From Vibrio sp. YMD68 (GTDB lineage: Bacteria; Pseudomonadota; Gammaproteobacteria; Enterobacterales; Vibrionaceae), in assembly GCF_029958905.1 (NCBI RefSeq), contig NZ_CP124614.1:2914001-2978000 (forward strand): 64,000 nucleotides of DNA, read 5' to 3'. Under the pieces are notes generated by a model, which searched no databases, was not told where the DNA came from, and was given only the letters and a program-made list of their open reading frames with translations. The position numbers and the translations under genes are program-made. How positions within the stretch are numbered: the first letter of the stretch is position 1; every line of letters starts with the position of its first letter. Positions 50,555 to 61,486 of the stretch are shown here, piece by piece.

Positions 50555-51283
50555 ATGCCTCTCTTAAAACACACTGTGATCTTATTGCATTACCGAACGG
50601 TAATACTCGTTAGCCTACTGTGCCTGACACTTTCCGGTTGTGGGACCGTACCGAAGCCAATCAGAAATCTAGGAAAGAGTGACATCGATTTTGTGATGGA
50701 TGTACATGCTCGTCAACAAAAGCAGATGATGATTCGGCTCACCCAAAAATTGTACGCTCGTAATCCCTCCCAACTCAAAAAAAATGAAGGGATGACCGTA
50801 GAAAAACGCATTGAACAAATTTTTGGGTCTCTCGATGAAACGCAACTTCCTTCACTTGTCTTTGATGAACTCGACGGCATAACCAGTGTTGACGCGATTC
50901 TTTTAAGCTTTGACGAAAACTACCAAGGCGACAGAGTCTTTGCCGCCGTCGTTGGTCTTTCAGAAATGCTCAGGCGCTCTTACAACCACCAACAAGAGTT
51001 TTTTATTCTCGATTCACTTGATGAACAAGCGCTTTACAACAGTGCCCGCAATATCGAGATTTTTGTTTGGCGGCTTTACCACCGAAGAGACTCAAATGGA
51101 GACTTATTTATTCTAACAAATCGATTGAGTGAAACAGGCGCTGACACGAGCTTTGACCGCCTCTTTGCGAAAATGACGCTAGTTCAGGATATGATGGCGC
51201 TCATCGTGGCAGATAAAATGAATCGTAGTATCACAAAAGTCGTACATGGCGTTGCTCAATTCGCATTTTTACCCGTACCCTAA
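50555..51283 (+). CDS. Lipoprotein of unknown function
   Basis: From the ATG at 50555 (242 residues) the protein has a signal peptide ending in a lipobox (LTLSGC). Upstream starts (50465, 50540) only lengthen the leader; the choice is uncertain. The mature part is mixed and helical (VEKRIEQIFGSLDETQLPSLVFDELDGITSVDAILLSFDE) and matches nothing I can name. It lies between the tRNA promoter and orn, convergent with orn. Confidence 0.7.
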   Translation: MPLLKHTVILLHYRTVILVSLLCLTLSGCGTVPKPIRNLGKSDIDFVMDVHARQQKQMMIRLTQKLYARNPSQLKKNEGMTVEKRIEQIFGSLDETQLPSLVFDELDGITSVDAILLSFDENYQGDRVFAAVVGLSEMLRRSYNHQQEFFILDSLDEQALYNSARNIEIFVWRLYHRRDSNGDLFILTNRLSETGADTSFDRLFAKMTLVQDMMALIVADKMNRSITKVVHGVAQFAFLPVP

Positions 51284-51284
51284 T

Positions 51285-51318
51285 AAAAAATGCCAGCGTA
51301 TGATAACTGGCATTCAAA
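51285..51318. terminator. Terminator between lipoprotein gene and orn
   Basis: Stem AATGCCAG/CTGGCATT with a 10-nt loop; on the minus strand it is followed by TTTTTTATTA, serving orn. Confidence 0.7.
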
Positions 51319-51370
51319 ATAGCAGGTATTAAATGAGAGGCGAAGCTCATTGCCCTTGGTTAGGGCTGAA

Positions 51371-51916
51371 TTAAATCGAAATGATCGTTTGGCGGTAATA
51401 TTTCAGCTCTGCAATAGACTCACGAATATCATCAAGCGCCAAGTGGCTGCCACTTTTAGAAAAGCCGTCCAACACTTCCGGTTTCCAGCGGCGTGTTAGC
51501 TCTTTTAACGTGCTAACATCGATATAACGGTAATGGAAATACTGCTCAAGTTCAGGCATGTGTTTGTACAAAAAACGACGATCTTGACCAATGCTGTTTC
51601 CACAGATAGGCGATGCTGATTTCGGCACCCATTTCTCTAAAAATTCAATCGTTTGTTTAATCGCGTCTTGCTCACTGACTTGGCTTTTACGCACACGTTC
51701 AACCAACCCACTCCCCGTATGAGTCGTGGTGCACCACTCATCCATTTTATCCAATTCGATGTCATCTTGATGAATGGCAAGAACCGGGCCTTCAGCTAAA
51801 ATGTTGAGTTCACTATCAGTCACGACAGTGGCAATTTCAATGATCTTATGAGTTTCAGGATCTAAGCCTGTCATCTCAAGATCGACCCAAATTAAGTTTT
51901 GATCGCTAAAGGACAT
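51371..51916 (-). CDS. orn: Oligoribonuclease
   Basis: The 181-residue DEDD exonuclease degrading 2-5 nt RNA and pGpG. The start at 51916 gives [20 protein letters not shown], the standard N-terminus; the frame is open further upstream but that part runs into rsgA. Catalytic acids are visible in WVDLEMTG and in the C-terminal [10 protein letters not shown]. Confidence 0.96.
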   Translation of the reverse strand: MSFSDQNLIWVDLEMTGLDPETHKIIEIATVVTDSELNILAEGPVLAIHQDDIELDKMDEWCTTTHTGSGLVERVRKSQVSEQDAIKQTIEFLEKWVPKSASPICGNSIGQDRRFLYKHMPELEQYFHYRYIDVSTLKELTRRWKPEVLDGFSKSGSHLALDDIRESIAELKYYRQTIISI

Positions 51917-52063
51917 GAGTGAGTTGCCTATTTGTTTAAGGATAAAAGAGGTACTATACCCAAATAAGGATCCCCAAGATAGTTCTGAATCATTAGCATT
52001 CGCTGAAACAACAGGCCTTCCGAAGGTAGATCGCATCATCAATAACGTATTGAAGACATCATT

Positions 52064-53119
52064 GTGGCAAAAAAGAAAAAATTGACCAAAGGTCAAGTGC
52101 GAAGAGTACGCAGCAACCAAAATAGACGACTCAAGAAAGAAGACTCTATCCAATGGGATGAGAGCATGCTCGGTGGTGCTAAAAACGGTCTCGTTATCAC
52201 TCGATTTGGCCAACATGCAGATATCGAAGATCTTGATACCAACGAAGTTCACCGTTGCAACTTGCGTCGCAGTATTGAAACATTAGTGTCTGGTGACAAA
52301 GTTATTTGGCGTGCGGGTTTAGAGTCGATGGCCGGTATTTCTGGTGTTGTAGAAGCCGTTGAACCCCGAACTTCAATGCTAACTCGCCCCGATTACTATG
52401 ACGGTTTAAAACCGGTTGCGGCTAATGTCGACCAAATGGTTATCGTCTCTTCGGTATTACCTGAGCTTTCACTTAACATCATCGACCGTTATTTGATTGC
52501 TTCTGAAACTGTTAATATCGCGCCATTGGTGGTGCTAAATAAAGTGGACTTACTTACTGAACAACAGATTGGCGAGTACCGTGAAACGCTTAAAGAGTAC
52601 GAGAAAATCGGCTACAAAGTGATGTTCGTGAGTAAAGAATCTGGCTATGGCATCAAAGAACTTGAGGCTGAACTCAAAGGTTGCATCAACATTTTTGTTG
52701 GGCAATCGGGTGTCGGTAAATCAAGTTTAGTGAACGCGTTAATGCCGACTTTAGATATCGAAGAAGGTGCGGTTTCTGAAAACTCAGGGCTTGGTCAGCA
52801 CACCACCACAGCAGCGCGTTTGTATCACTTCCCTTCAGGCGGTGATTTGATTGACTCTCCGGGGGTTCGTGAGTTTGGTCTGTGGCACCTTGAACCCGAC
52901 GAGATCACAGAAGCTTTCATTGAGTTTAAGCCCTATTTAGGTGGTTGCAAGTTCCGAGATTGTACACACAAAGATGACCCTGGTTGTATCCTACGTGAAG
53001 CTGTTGAAAACGGAAAAATCAGCAAACTTCGTTTCGACAACTACCACAGAATTATAGAAAGCATGGCAGAAAATAAAGCCAACCGACAATATTCTCGCAA
53101 CAAAAAAGCCGATCTTTAA
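52064..53119 (+). CDS. rsgA: Small ribosomal subunit biogenesis GTPase RsgA
   Basis: A 351-residue circularly permuted GTPase for late 30S maturation. OB-fold N-terminus, then NKVD (G4, near 162), [12 protein letters not shown] (G1, near 220), [11 protein letters not shown] (G3) and a zinc-binding segment [14 protein letters not shown]. It starts with GTG ([15 protein letters not shown]) and is divergent from orn. Confidence 0.96.
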   Translation: MAKKKKLTKGQVRRVRSNQNRRLKKEDSIQWDESMLGGAKNGLVITRFGQHADIEDLDTNEVHRCNLRRSIETLVSGDKVIWRAGLESMAGISGVVEAVEPRTSMLTRPDYYDGLKPVAANVDQMVIVSSVLPELSLNIIDRYLIASETVNIAPLVVLNKVDLLTEQQIGEYRETLKEYEKIGYKVMFVSKESGYGIKELEAELKGCINIFVGQSGVGKSSLVNALMPTLDIEEGAVSENSGLGQHTTTAARLYHFPSGGDLIDSPGVREFGLWHLEPDEITEAFIEFKPYLGGCKFRDCTHKDDPGCILREAVENGKISKLRFDNYHRIIESMAENKANRQYSRNKKADL

Positions 53120-53229
53120 GCCATTTTTGTATGTAAATATTGTTAGGTTACTGACAATGAAATCATATTTAAGTACTATCTCGCGCCCAGAACAGAGTCG
53201 CACATTTAAACAGTATTGGAATTTTCATA

Positions 53230-54111
53230 ATGGATAAAATTAAAGTTGAACTGCAGCACTGGCTACCAAAGCATGCTTTAACCCGTTTGGTCGGCAAATT
53301 GGCCTCTGCTCGATTGGGCAGTTTAACCACCGCGATTATTCGTGGATTTATCAAACAATACAAAGTCAACATGGATGAAGCGCTAGACTCCGATCCCTCT
53401 CACTTTAAAACATTTAACGAATTTTTCGTCCGTGAGTTAAAAGATGGACTTCGCCCTGTAGCTGAAGGTGATCAAGTGATCACTCACCCCGCCGATGCGT
53501 GTGTCAGTCAATTCGGCCCGATTGTCGATGGTAAACTGATCCAAGCTAAGGGCCACGATTACACGTCGGTCGAACTGCTTGGTGGCGATGAGGAACTGGC
53601 CAATGAATTTGCCGATGGTGAGTTTGCCACCTTATATCTTTCGCCAAGTGATTACCACCGTGTGCACATGCCGTGTGATGGTGTTTTACGCCAAATGATT
53701 TATGTACCGGGTGACCTGTTTTCTGTCAACCCATTGACCGCAGAGAACATCCCAAATTTATTTGCCCGCAACGAACGCGTGGTGTGTATCTTTGATACTG
53801 AGTTTGGCCCGATGGCACAAATTTTAGTGGGTGCCACGATTGTGGGTAGTATTGAACTGACCTGGGCAGGAACCGTCACTCCGCCTCGTGGCAATACGGT
53901 TTATCGTTGGAACTACCCAGCGGAAGGTAATAAATCGGTTCATCTCAAAAAAGGACAAGAGATGGGGCGCTTTAAGTTAGGTTCAACCGTCATCAACCTG
54001 TTCGCTAAAGACGCCATTACCTTTGAAGAAAGCATGCTGCTCTGTGCACCGACTCGCATGGGTGCACCATACGCTCACATCAAAGCAGGCGATAGCGCTG
54101 GCGAAGAATAA
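53230..54111 (+). CDS. psd: Phosphatidylserine decarboxylase proenzyme
   Basis: A 293-residue inner-membrane enzyme making phosphatidylethanolamine. Self-cleavage at Gly251-Ser252 in [10 protein letters not shown] yields the pyruvoyl group on the alpha chain. Also seen: [11 protein letters not shown] and [14 protein letters not shown]. Located 110 bp after rsgA, an order shared with E. coli. Confidence 0.96.
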   Translation: MDKIKVELQHWLPKHALTRLVGKLASARLGSLTTAIIRGFIKQYKVNMDEALDSDPSHFKTFNEFFVRELKDGLRPVAEGDQVITHPADACVSQFGPIVDGKLIQAKGHDYTSVELLGGDEELANEFADGEFATLYLSPSDYHRVHMPCDGVLRQMIYVPGDLFSVNPLTAENIPNLFARNERVVCIFDTEFGPMAQILVGATIVGSIELTWAGTVTPPRGNTVYRWNYPAEGNKSVHLKKGQEMGRFKLGSTVINLFAKDAITFEESMLLCAPTRMGAPYAHIKAGDSAGEE

Positions 54112-54142
54112 CGCTGCAATAACAAAAGCGACATTCTAACTT

Positions 54143-54170
54143 ATGCCCTGTTCATCACAGGGCATTTTTG
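54143..54170 (+). terminator. Terminator after psd
   Basis: Stem ATGCCCTGT/ACAGGGCAT with loop TCATC followed by TTTTTG. Confidence 0.8.
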
Positions 54171-54292
54171 ATTAGAAACAAAACTCATCCAATAAAATCC
54201 ACCACTTATCAAAACTATAACGCTCGTCCAAGTCCTCTATTTCCAAATCGCCTATTCTACTTTGACTCTCTTTTTATTGTAGGAATCGCTCC

Positions 54293-55708
54293 ATGCCAGC
54301 ACTGAATAAAGGTGTTTTAATAAAGTTGTTCATATGCTTTATGTTACCTCTCGCCGTTTTATTCATTCCGATTGATCTGATTCCTATCGATGATCTGACG
54401 CTGATACAACATCGGCTGCTTGCCATATTCCTACTCGCCGCTCTTCTATGGGTTTTAGAACCCGTCCCTGTTTTTGCTACATCCATATTGATCATTGCCC
54501 TCGAACTGATCATGATTTCCGATAAAGGCTTGCATTTCTTTCGCCAGCCTCCCGAAGGGCATGATTTAGGTGAGTTAATGAGTTACACCGATATTTTCAG
54601 TGCCTTTTCATCACCGATTATCATTTTATTTATGGGTGGTTTCGCCTTAGCCATTGCAGCGTCCAAATATGAACTGGACAACAACTTGGCCCGAGTTCTC
54701 CTCAAACCTTTTGGCACTCAACCTAAGTTCATCATGCTCGGTTTAATGCTGATTACTGCGGTCTTTTCCATGTTTATGTCTAATACCGCAACAACGGTCA
54801 TGATGCTGGCCCTTCTCGGCCCCATTGTTGCCTCGGCGCCTAAAGGTGATTTGGGCATTAAAGCTCTGGTTCTTTGTATCCCTATCGCAGCCAACACGGG
54901 GGGCATCGCGACACCCATAGGCACCCCACCAAACGCCATTGCCCTGCAATATTTGACCGGAGAAAACAGTATCGATTTTCTTTCGTGGATGATGATGGGC
55001 CTACCGTTTGTTGTTATTCAATTGACCTTTGCCTGGTTTCTCCTACAAAAACTGTTTCCATCGCAGCAACAACAAATGATCTTAAAGCTAAATGGAAAGT
55101 TTAAAACCAGCTGGCGAGCCATCACGGTCTACATAACATTTGGCATGACCATCTTACTTTGGATGACAACCAAAGTGCATGGCATGAACACATATGTAGT
55201 TTCCATCATCCCCCTTGCAGTATTTACCTTGACTGGGATTATGGGGAAAGAGGAGCTAAAGCAGATTAACTGGGATGTCCTCTGGCTGGTCGCCGGTGGT
55301 ATCGCTATTGGGATTGGCCTTGATAAAACAGGGTTAGCGGTTGCCCTTGCCCATGCTATTGACTATGAATCGCTCTCTCCTGTTGCCGTCGTGTTGACTC
55401 TTTCTGTGGTCTGCTGGTTAATGGCTAACTTCATGTCCAATACTGCCACCGCAAACTTACTGATGCCAATTGCCGCAGCGATTGGGGCTTCAATGGAAAG
55501 CCTTACCGCAGTTGGCGGTCTTCAAGGATTGCTGGTCGTGGTGGCGTTCTCGGCCTCACTTGGGATGATTCTTCCCGTCTCGACGCCACCGAATTCATTG
55601 GCCTATTCAACCGGCCTGATTGAAAGTAAAGACATGGCCAAAACCGGATTAATTATCGGGGTAATGGGCTTACTGATTGTTTACGCCGCTCTGTTGATAT
55701 TGACCTAA
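54293..55708 (+). CDS. DASS/SLC13-family sodium:anion symporter
   Basis: A 471-residue membrane protein with about 11-12 hydrophobic helices. Both halves carry the SNT substrate/sodium motif (MFMSNTATTVMML near 162; NFMSNTATANLLM near 385), each followed by a TPPN loop (ATPIGTPPNAIA; LPVSTPPNSLAYSTG). Family members import dicarboxylates, citrate or sulfate; the substrate here is not set. Stands alone. Confidence 0.88.
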   Translation: MPALNKGVLIKLFICFMLPLAVLFIPIDLIPIDDLTLIQHRLLAIFLLAALLWVLEPVPVFATSILIIALELIMISDKGLHFFRQPPEGHDLGELMSYTDIFSAFSSPIIILFMGGFALAIAASKYELDNNLARVLLKPFGTQPKFIMLGLMLITAVFSMFMSNTATTVMMLALLGPIVASAPKGDLGIKALVLCIPIAANTGGIATPIGTPPNAIALQYLTGENSIDFLSWMMMGLPFVVIQLTFAWFLLQKLFPSQQQQMILKLNGKFKTSWRAITVYITFGMTILLWMTTKVHGMNTYVVSIIPLAVFTLTGIMGKEELKQINWDVLWLVAGGIAIGIGLDKTGLAVALAHAIDYESLSPVAVVLTLSVVCWLMANFMSNTATANLLMPIAAAIGASMESLTAVGGLQGLLVVVAFSASLGMILPVSTPPNSLAYSTGLIESKDMAKTGLIIGVMGLLIVYAALLILT

Positions 55709-55831
55709 AAAGGACCGAATACGCCACATGACCCTAATCTGAATTGGACGAGGATATATCCCTAGGCAATGATTCAAGATTAGGGCATATTGTAAGCCAT
55801 TAATCACCTACGAACTCTAGGAAGACGCGAC

Positions 55832-56719
55832 GTGGGATTTGAATGGCTCGCGCTCGCAGCCGCATTTCTTTGGGCAATCGCCAGCTTGCTCTCAGTAAAA
55901 CCATCATTGCATTTAGGATCGTTTGCCTACAGTCGCTGGCGCATGGGGTGTACTTCCCTCATCCTGTCTTGTATGGCGCTCTTTACCGGCGGTTGGGGAA
56001 CGATTGAACTCAGTGATATTACCCCAATGATGCTGTCTGGCCTGATTGGCATCTTTATCGGTGACACCGCTTTATTCGCCTGTCTCAATCGCATGGGTCC
56101 AAGGCAAGCAGGGCTTCTCTTTTCTTGTCATGCGGTATTTTCCGGTATTCTTGGGTACTTTATTTTTAGTGAAACCATGAGTTCAATGGAACTAATGGGT
56201 TCGGTGCCGGTGTTTTCTGGTGTTGTTACGGCTATTTTCTTTGGCCGAAAAGGTCGACAACAAAGCAATCTCGATACGATCAAAGGAAAGGTGTGGATTG
56301 GTCTCGCATTAGGGCTTCTTGCCGCTTTATGCCAAGCACTCGGTGGAATCATTGCAAAACCGGTTATGCTGACTTCTGTTGATCCTATCGCAGCGTCTGC
56401 TATACGAATGATCACCGCTTTTGTCGCTCACAGTCTCTTTTTGTTGTCTGGAGCAAAATTAGCGAAAGCCAGCAATCCAATGACCATGAACATCTTTACG
56501 ATTACCGCCATTAATGGATTTCTTGCGATGGCGGTAGGGATGACATTGATATTGTTCGCACTGCAAACCGGAAATGTCGGCATGGTTGCCCTGCTTTCCT
56601 CCACCACACCAATCATGCTCTTACCGATACTCTGGTTCTACACCAAGCAACTCCCTAATATTTATGCCTGGATCGGGGCTGTTGTTGCCGTGATCGGTAC
56701 GGCCGTTTTGGTGCAATAA
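55832..56719 (+). CDS. DMT-superfamily transporter (two EamA domains)
   Basis: A 295-residue protein with about ten transmembrane helices in two EamA repeats (about 3-135 and 150-294). GTG start. Members export or import small metabolites; substrate unknown. Confidence 0.85.
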   Translation: MGFEWLALAAAFLWAIASLLSVKPSLHLGSFAYSRWRMGCTSLILSCMALFTGGWGTIELSDITPMMLSGLIGIFIGDTALFACLNRMGPRQAGLLFSCHAVFSGILGYFIFSETMSSMELMGSVPVFSGVVTAIFFGRKGRQQSNLDTIKGKVWIGLALGLLAALCQALGGIIAKPVMLTSVDPIAASAIRMITAFVAHSLFLLSGAKLAKASNPMTMNIFTITAINGFLAMAVGMTLILFALQTGNVGMVALLSSTTPIMLLPILWFYTKQLPNIYAWIGAVVAVIGTAVLVQ

Positions 56720-56879
56720 TAAAACTTTCATTTGTCATTATAATTTGATCAATAGGCTACCCTTTCTTGTAGCGATAGGAAGAATCATTGATCTTTAGCT
56801 ACTGCAAACCCTTTAAAGTGTAGTAAAATTACGCTAATTTGTTTTTAAAGTTACTTTAATTTTGGACGAGGTTATATCT

Positions 56880-58412
56880 ATGTCAGCTAAGAAGCCAATG
56901 GCTCTAGTGATTCTTGATGGTTGGGGATACCGTGAAGATAACGCCAGCAATGCAATCAACAACGCTAAAACTCCAGTGATGGATGCCCTTATTGCAAACA
57001 ACCCAAACACTCTTATCTCAGCATCTGGCCTAGATGTTGGTTTGCCTGATGGTCAAATGGGTAACTCAGAAGTTGGTCACACCAATATCGGTGCAGGCCG
57101 CGTGGTATATCAAGACTTAACACGTATTACAAAATCAATTGCTGACGGTGAGTTTGTTGAAACGCCGGCTCTTGTTGAAGCGATTGATAAAGCTGTCTCT
57201 GCTGGAAAAGCGGTCCACCTGATGGGTCTAATGTCTCCAGGTGGTGTTCACTCTCACGAAGACCACATCTATGCAGCCGTTGAAATGGCAGCAGCACGTG
57301 GCGCAGAGAAAATTTACCTGCACTGCTTCTTGGACGGACGAGACACCCCACCTCGCAGCGCTGAAAACTCACTAAAACGTTTTGACGAACTGTTTGCGCG
57401 CTTAGGCAAAGGCCGTATCGCGTCTTTGGTTGGCCGTTACTACGCTATGGATCGTGACAACAACTGGGAACGTGTACAGGTTGCTTACGACTTACTGACA
57501 CAAGCTAAAGCAGAGTTCACATTTGATTCAGCGGTTGAAGGCCTAGAAGCGGCTTATGCGCGTAATGAAAATGACGAGTTCGTTAAAGCGACTGAGCTTA
57601 AAACAGACAGCCAAGAAAGCGCAAAAATTGAAGATGGCGATGCGGTTATTTTCATGAACTACCGTGCCGATCGTGCCCGTCAGATGACCCGTACATTCGT
57701 TCCAGATTTTGATGGATTTGAGCGCGCTGTTTTCCCTGCAATTAACTTTGTGATGCTGACTCAATACGCGGCTGATATTCCTCTGGCAACCGCTTTCCCG
57801 TCAACCTCTCTTGAGAATACTTACGGTGAATGGCTGTCTAAGAAAGGGCACACGCAGCTGCGTATCTCTGAAACAGAAAAATACGCCCACGTGACCTTCT
57901 TCTTCAATGGCGGTGTCGAAAATGAATTTGACGGTGAAGAGCGTCAACTGGTTGCTTCTCCAAAAGTAGCGACTTACGATCTTCAACCTGAAATGAGCTC
58001 TGAAGAACTGACAGATAAGCTCGTTGCTGCTATCAAATCGGGCAAATACGACACGATTATTTGTAACTTCCCTAATGCAGATATGGTCGGCCATACTGGC
58101 GTTTACGAAGCAGCAGAACAAGCGATTGAAGCTCTTGATGCGTGTATGGCTAAAGTGGTTGCGGCGATTAAAGAAGTCGATGGCCAGCTATTGATCACAG
58201 CAGACCACGGTAATGCTGAAATGATGATCGATCCAGTAACGGGTGGCACACACACCGCCCATACTAATCTGCCTGTACCGTTGATCTACGTGGGTAATAA
58301 AGAGTTTGAATTTAAGTCTGGAGGTAAACTTTCAGATCTTGCTCCAACCATGCTTGATCTTGTTGGTATTGAGATCCCAGCAGAGATGACAGGCCAAGTT
58401 CTCACCAAGTAA
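56880..58412 (+). CDS. gpmI: 2,3-bisphosphoglycerate-independent phosphoglycerate mutase
   Basis: A 510-residue manganese-dependent glycolytic enzyme. Start at 56880 after GACGAGG; a TTG six codons upstream is unlikely. Metal site [12 protein letters not shown] and ADHGNAEMM; phosphorylated serine in [16 protein letters not shown]. Terminator follows. Confidence 0.96.
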   Translation: MSAKKPMALVILDGWGYREDNASNAINNAKTPVMDALIANNPNTLISASGLDVGLPDGQMGNSEVGHTNIGAGRVVYQDLTRITKSIADGEFVETPALVEAIDKAVSAGKAVHLMGLMSPGGVHSHEDHIYAAVEMAAARGAEKIYLHCFLDGRDTPPRSAENSLKRFDELFARLGKGRIASLVGRYYAMDRDNNWERVQVAYDLLTQAKAEFTFDSAVEGLEAAYARNENDEFVKATELKTDSQESAKIEDGDAVIFMNYRADRARQMTRTFVPDFDGFERAVFPAINFVMLTQYAADIPLATAFPSTSLENTYGEWLSKKGHTQLRISETEKYAHVTFFFNGGVENEFDGEERQLVASPKVATYDLQPEMSSEELTDKLVAAIKSGKYDTIICNFPNADMVGHTGVYEAAEQAIEALDACMAKVVAAIKEVDGQLLITADHGNAEMMIDPVTGGTHTAHTNLPVPLIYVGNKEFEFKSGGKLSDLAPTMLDLVGIEIPAEMTGQVLTK

Positions 58413-58433
58413 TTTGCGCCAATGATCTTAATG

Positions 58434-58463
58434 AATGCCTCAATGTAAATTGAGGCATTTTTG
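58434..58463 (+). terminator. Terminator after gpmI
   Basis: Stem AATGCCTCAAT/ATTGAGGCATT with loop GTAA followed by TTTTG. Confidence 0.8.
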
Positions 58464-58596
58464 TATCTATGGCTCTGACGAATAATTAAAGGCAATCAAA
58501 CACCCACTACCTTGCAACTTTTAACATACCCCTTTCTTCTCATAAAATTCTTTGGGTATACTAAGCCCTTATTTTAATCGATGGACTTCTGGCTCT

Positions 58597-59736
58597 ATGG
58601 CGACGTTTTTATCACTATTCTCATTTACAAATCGCCTCGATTTTTTCATTCTATTTTCAGCACTGGTACTGAGCGTTCCCACCATTAGTCACGCGGCCTC
58701 TTCTAACGAACTCAAAGGGGTGAAAAATGAAATATCACGTCAGAAAGACTCCGTATCAACTCAACAAAAGAAGCTCAATGAGCTGCAAAACACACTTAAA
58801 AAACAAGAATTGAGCATCAGTGATTTAGAAAATCAGATTACCAAGACCAAGGCATCGCTCACCACTTCCAACAACAACATTAAAAAGATTGATGCAGAAA
58901 TCGCTCAGCTGAACAAATTGAAACAGCAGCAAAGTGACACGCTGGCTGAGCTGATAAAAACTTACTATGTCACCCAACGGGCCAAAACCGCTACCAGCAT
59001 TTTAAATAATGGCGTAGAAGAAGACCGCATCAGTCAATATTTTCAGCATCTAGCTAAAGCCCGGGCGATCACGATTGATTCGCTTGAGCAAACGCGGCAA
59101 GCACTCAATAAAAATCAACGACAGTTACAACTCGAACAGCAAAAAATAGCTCAGTTACTCAAACAGCAAACAACGAAGCGAAATAGCCTCAAACAGAACC
59201 AAACTCAACGCAGTCAAACGGTCAATAAGATTAAGAAAAGCATATCAAGTGATCAGGTTTATCTCTCTGAGCTGCAGCGAAATGAAACTCGACTAAAAGC
59301 AGAAATCGCCAAGGCAGCGAAACGAAATGCAGTGCCTATGGACGGCTTAACAAAGCAAAAAGGGAAATTACCATGGCCCATCAAAGGAAAATTACTCCAC
59401 AGCTACGGCAGCAAACAAGCTGGACAAAGCAATTGGAATGGGATTGTTATTGACGCAGATTACGGACAGGCGATCAAGTCAGTGTACCCGGGTACCGTTG
59501 TGTTTGCGGAATACCTGAGAGGATATGGCCTTGTGGTTCTTTTAGACCACGGTAAAGGTGACATGACGCTGTACGGTTTTAATCAAACCCTGATGAAGAA
59601 AGAAGGGGATAAGGTGACTGCTGGTGAAACCATCGCCTTAGCTGGAGATACAGGAGGGCAGAGCCGCCCATCTCTGTATTTTGAACTGCGCCGAAATAGT
59701 AAGACGCAGAACCCTAAATCGTGGTTAACTCGTTAA
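58597..59736 (+). CDS. envC: Murein hydrolase activator EnvC
   Basis: A 379-residue periplasmic protein: signal region (about 1-38), long coiled coil (about 45-245), C-terminal LytM domain (about 265-378). The LytM domain lacks the catalytic zinc ligands (NWNGIVIDADYG in place of HxGxD; LYGFNQTL in place of the HxH-bearing strand), as in E. coli EnvC, which activates AmiA and AmiB rather than cutting. ATG at 58597 preferred over TTG at 58552. It abuts the convergent DHH gene with four bases overlapping. Confidence 0.9.
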   Translation: MATFLSLFSFTNRLDFFILFSALVLSVPTISHAASSNELKGVKNEISRQKDSVSTQQKKLNELQNTLKKQELSISDLENQITKTKASLTTSNNNIKKIDAEIAQLNKLKQQQSDTLAELIKTYYVTQRAKTATSILNNGVEEDRISQYFQHLAKARAITIDSLEQTRQALNKNQRQLQLEQQKIAQLLKQQTTKRNSLKQNQTQRSQTVNKIKKSISSDQVYLSELQRNETRLKAEIAKAAKRNAVPMDGLTKQKGKLPWPIKGKLLHSYGSKQAGQSNWNGIVIDADYGQAIKSVYPGTVVFAEYLRGYGLVVLLDHGKGDMTLYGFNQTLMKKEGDKVTAGETIALAGDTGGQSRPSLYFELRRNSKTQNPKSWLTR

Positions 59737-60689
59737 GCATAAAAGCCTTCAACGGCTTCAATAAAAGCGCTCACATCACTTTTCTTGAGTGCATTCACCC
59801 CAGCGGCTGCTGCTCTGCCACCGCCTGTGGCAAACTGCCCACAAATATCACCAGCGCCCTGCTTATTCGTTAATGGCGCTCTTAATGAAACGGTGTAGGT
59901 TCCATCGGCGTTTTCGGTCAGTACGGCATGCGCAGAATCAGGCGCCTGATTCGCCAGTAAGTTTCCGTATACACCACTGATTCGGCGAGAAGCCGCATTA
60001 TTAGGCAATTCAAACAGCCCCAAGGTTTCACTGCGATATTTGGCATCGATAGCAAGCGCTTTATCCATGTCCTCTTGATAAGCATGTTGCAACTTATAGT
60101 AAGGAGACTCTGGGTCAGCAATCACATCAAACGGAGAAGTATAGTGAAGCAGTGCTTGATACAGATCGGCGGGATGGAAATGCAGGTCTTCAACTTTCGC
60201 CCCATAGCCATTGTAATTGATCAAGGTTCCTAGCTCTTTAAGCTGCTCTTTTTGCTCTTGTGACAGACCTTTAGCCTGTGCAAGATCATCCGCAACCGCT
60301 ATCAAATTATCACCATACGCAGCGGTTATCGCCCACAGGTGGTATTGGCCTTCTAATAATTGGTCAATAATCAATGCCGTACAGGTGTTGGCATCGAGGT
60401 CAATATTCGCATCGAGTAATGGATGGTCAGGAATATCACCGGATTGATGATGATCCGCATAAAATACCTCAACCCCAAGTTCGAGCGCAGAGACTAACCC
60501 TTCCATATTCTTAGCCATTGAAATATCAAGAATCGTTAGTGAGTCATCATTCGAGAGATTCAATTTTTCAACCAACTTAATGTCACGCTTCACACCCGTG
60601 ATGAGCTGTGACGTCCGAGGCGAAGAGAGTCGTAATTGCAGTAAAGCGATGATGCCATCAGCATCACCATTAAAAACATCGTAGTGCAT
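59733..60689 (-). CDS. DHH-family phosphoesterase
   Basis: A 318-residue protein with DHH/DHHA-type motifs: FNGDADGIIALLQLRL (5-20), ILDISMAKN (53-61), ADHHQSGDIPDH (81-92, the DHH triad), and a C-terminal GGGRAAAAGVNAL like the DHHA1 GGGH motif. Relatives cleave oligonucleotides, pAp or cyclic dinucleotides; the substrate is unknown. It is followed upstream by the TetR regulator on the same strand (57-bp gap). Confidence 0.75.
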   Translation of the reverse strand: MHYDVFNGDADGIIALLQLRLSSPRTSQLITGVKRDIKLVEKLNLSNDDSLTILDISMAKNMEGLVSALELGVEVFYADHHQSGDIPDHPLLDANIDLDANTCTALIIDQLLEGQYHLWAITAAYGDNLIAVADDLAQAKGLSQEQKEQLKELGTLINYNGYGAKVEDLHFHPADLYQALLHYTSPFDVIADPESPYYKLQHAYQEDMDKALAIDAKYRSETLGLFELPNNAASRRISGVYGNLLANQAPDSAHAVLTENADGTYTVSLRAPLTNKQGAGDICGQFATGGGRAAAAGVNALKKSDVSAFIEAVEGFYA

Positions 60690-60746
60690 AAATAACCTTG
60701 GGGAAATGAATCCGTAGCGGAGGCAAAGAACCGTTGTTCAGCTCAG

Positions 60747-61382
60747 TTAAGCGTAAATCGCGATAACACCATCTTCTAGCAGTTGTAGTTGCTCAATACC
60801 AAGTTCCGTGGCTTTAGGCTTGACCACCGCAATCATATGCAGCATACCTTCCAGCACAACCTGTTCGGTGACCTTAGCGTTTAGCGACATCGCCGATTGA
60901 TAACCAATCCAACTGCTTGCAATTAAATGTAATGTAGTCACCAAAGATTTCATTTCTAACTCTTCAACCACTAACAAATCAAGCTTTACGAAGGCCCTCA
61001 TAATGTTGATTAGGTTATTTTGCAGCTTCTCTTGGACTTTAATGTAGTCATCATGCAACGAAGTATCACGTTGAAGAATCTCAGGAAGGTTGGCGTAAAA
61101 GAAACGATATTTCCACATGAAGGTGAAAATGGAATCCAGATAGTGTTTGAGTAACACCAAACTTTCCTGCTGACCATTGATGGGAGTAAATCGTTCGAGC
61201 AACTCTTCAGAGTAGAGCGTAAAGATCTCATGGACGATTTCTTGTTTATTTCGAAAATGGTAGTAAAGGTTGCCAGGGCTAATGTCTATGTGCGCAGCAA
61301 TGTGATTGGTCGTAATATTACGCTCACCATGTTCATTAAATAGCTCTAATGCTGCATGTACAATTTTATCGCGAGTCTTCAT
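60747..61382 (-). CDS. TetR/AcrR-family transcriptional regulator
   Basis: A 211-residue regulator with an N-terminal helix-turn-helix (about 5-50; ITTNHIAAHIDISPGNLYYHFRNKQEIVHEIF) and a helical ligand/dimer domain. It may be cotranscribed with the DHH phosphoesterase; targets are unknown. Confidence 0.85.
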   Translation of the reverse strand: MKTRDKIVHAALELFNEHGERNITTNHIAAHIDISPGNLYYHFRNKQEIVHEIFTLYSEELLERFTPINGQQESLVLLKHYLDSIFTFMWKYRFFYANLPEILQRDTSLHDDYIKVQEKLQNNLINIMRAFVKLDLLVVEELEMKSLVTTLHLIASSWIGYQSAMSLNAKVTEQVVLEGMLHMIAVVKPKATELGIEQLQLLEDGVIAIYA

Positions 61383-61441
61383 TTATTGCCCGTATCCTTT
61401 CCGTCAATCGAATGAGTATAGCGCCAAGTGTACCCCATAAC

Positions 61442-61471
61442 AAAAAAGCGCCTGGTCGTATCAGGCGCTTT
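61442..61471 (-). terminator. Terminator after hemE
   Basis: Stem AAAGCGCCTG/CAGGCGCTTT with a 7-nt loop, T-run on the minus strand, 16 bp past the hemE stop. Confidence 0.85.
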
Positions 61472-61486
61472 CAACTATTTAATCAA

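Noticed and set aside
51917-52252. N-terminal extension of orn to 293 residues
   Set aside because: The extension runs into rsgA on the other strand and lacks orn features; family length and sequence begin at 51916.
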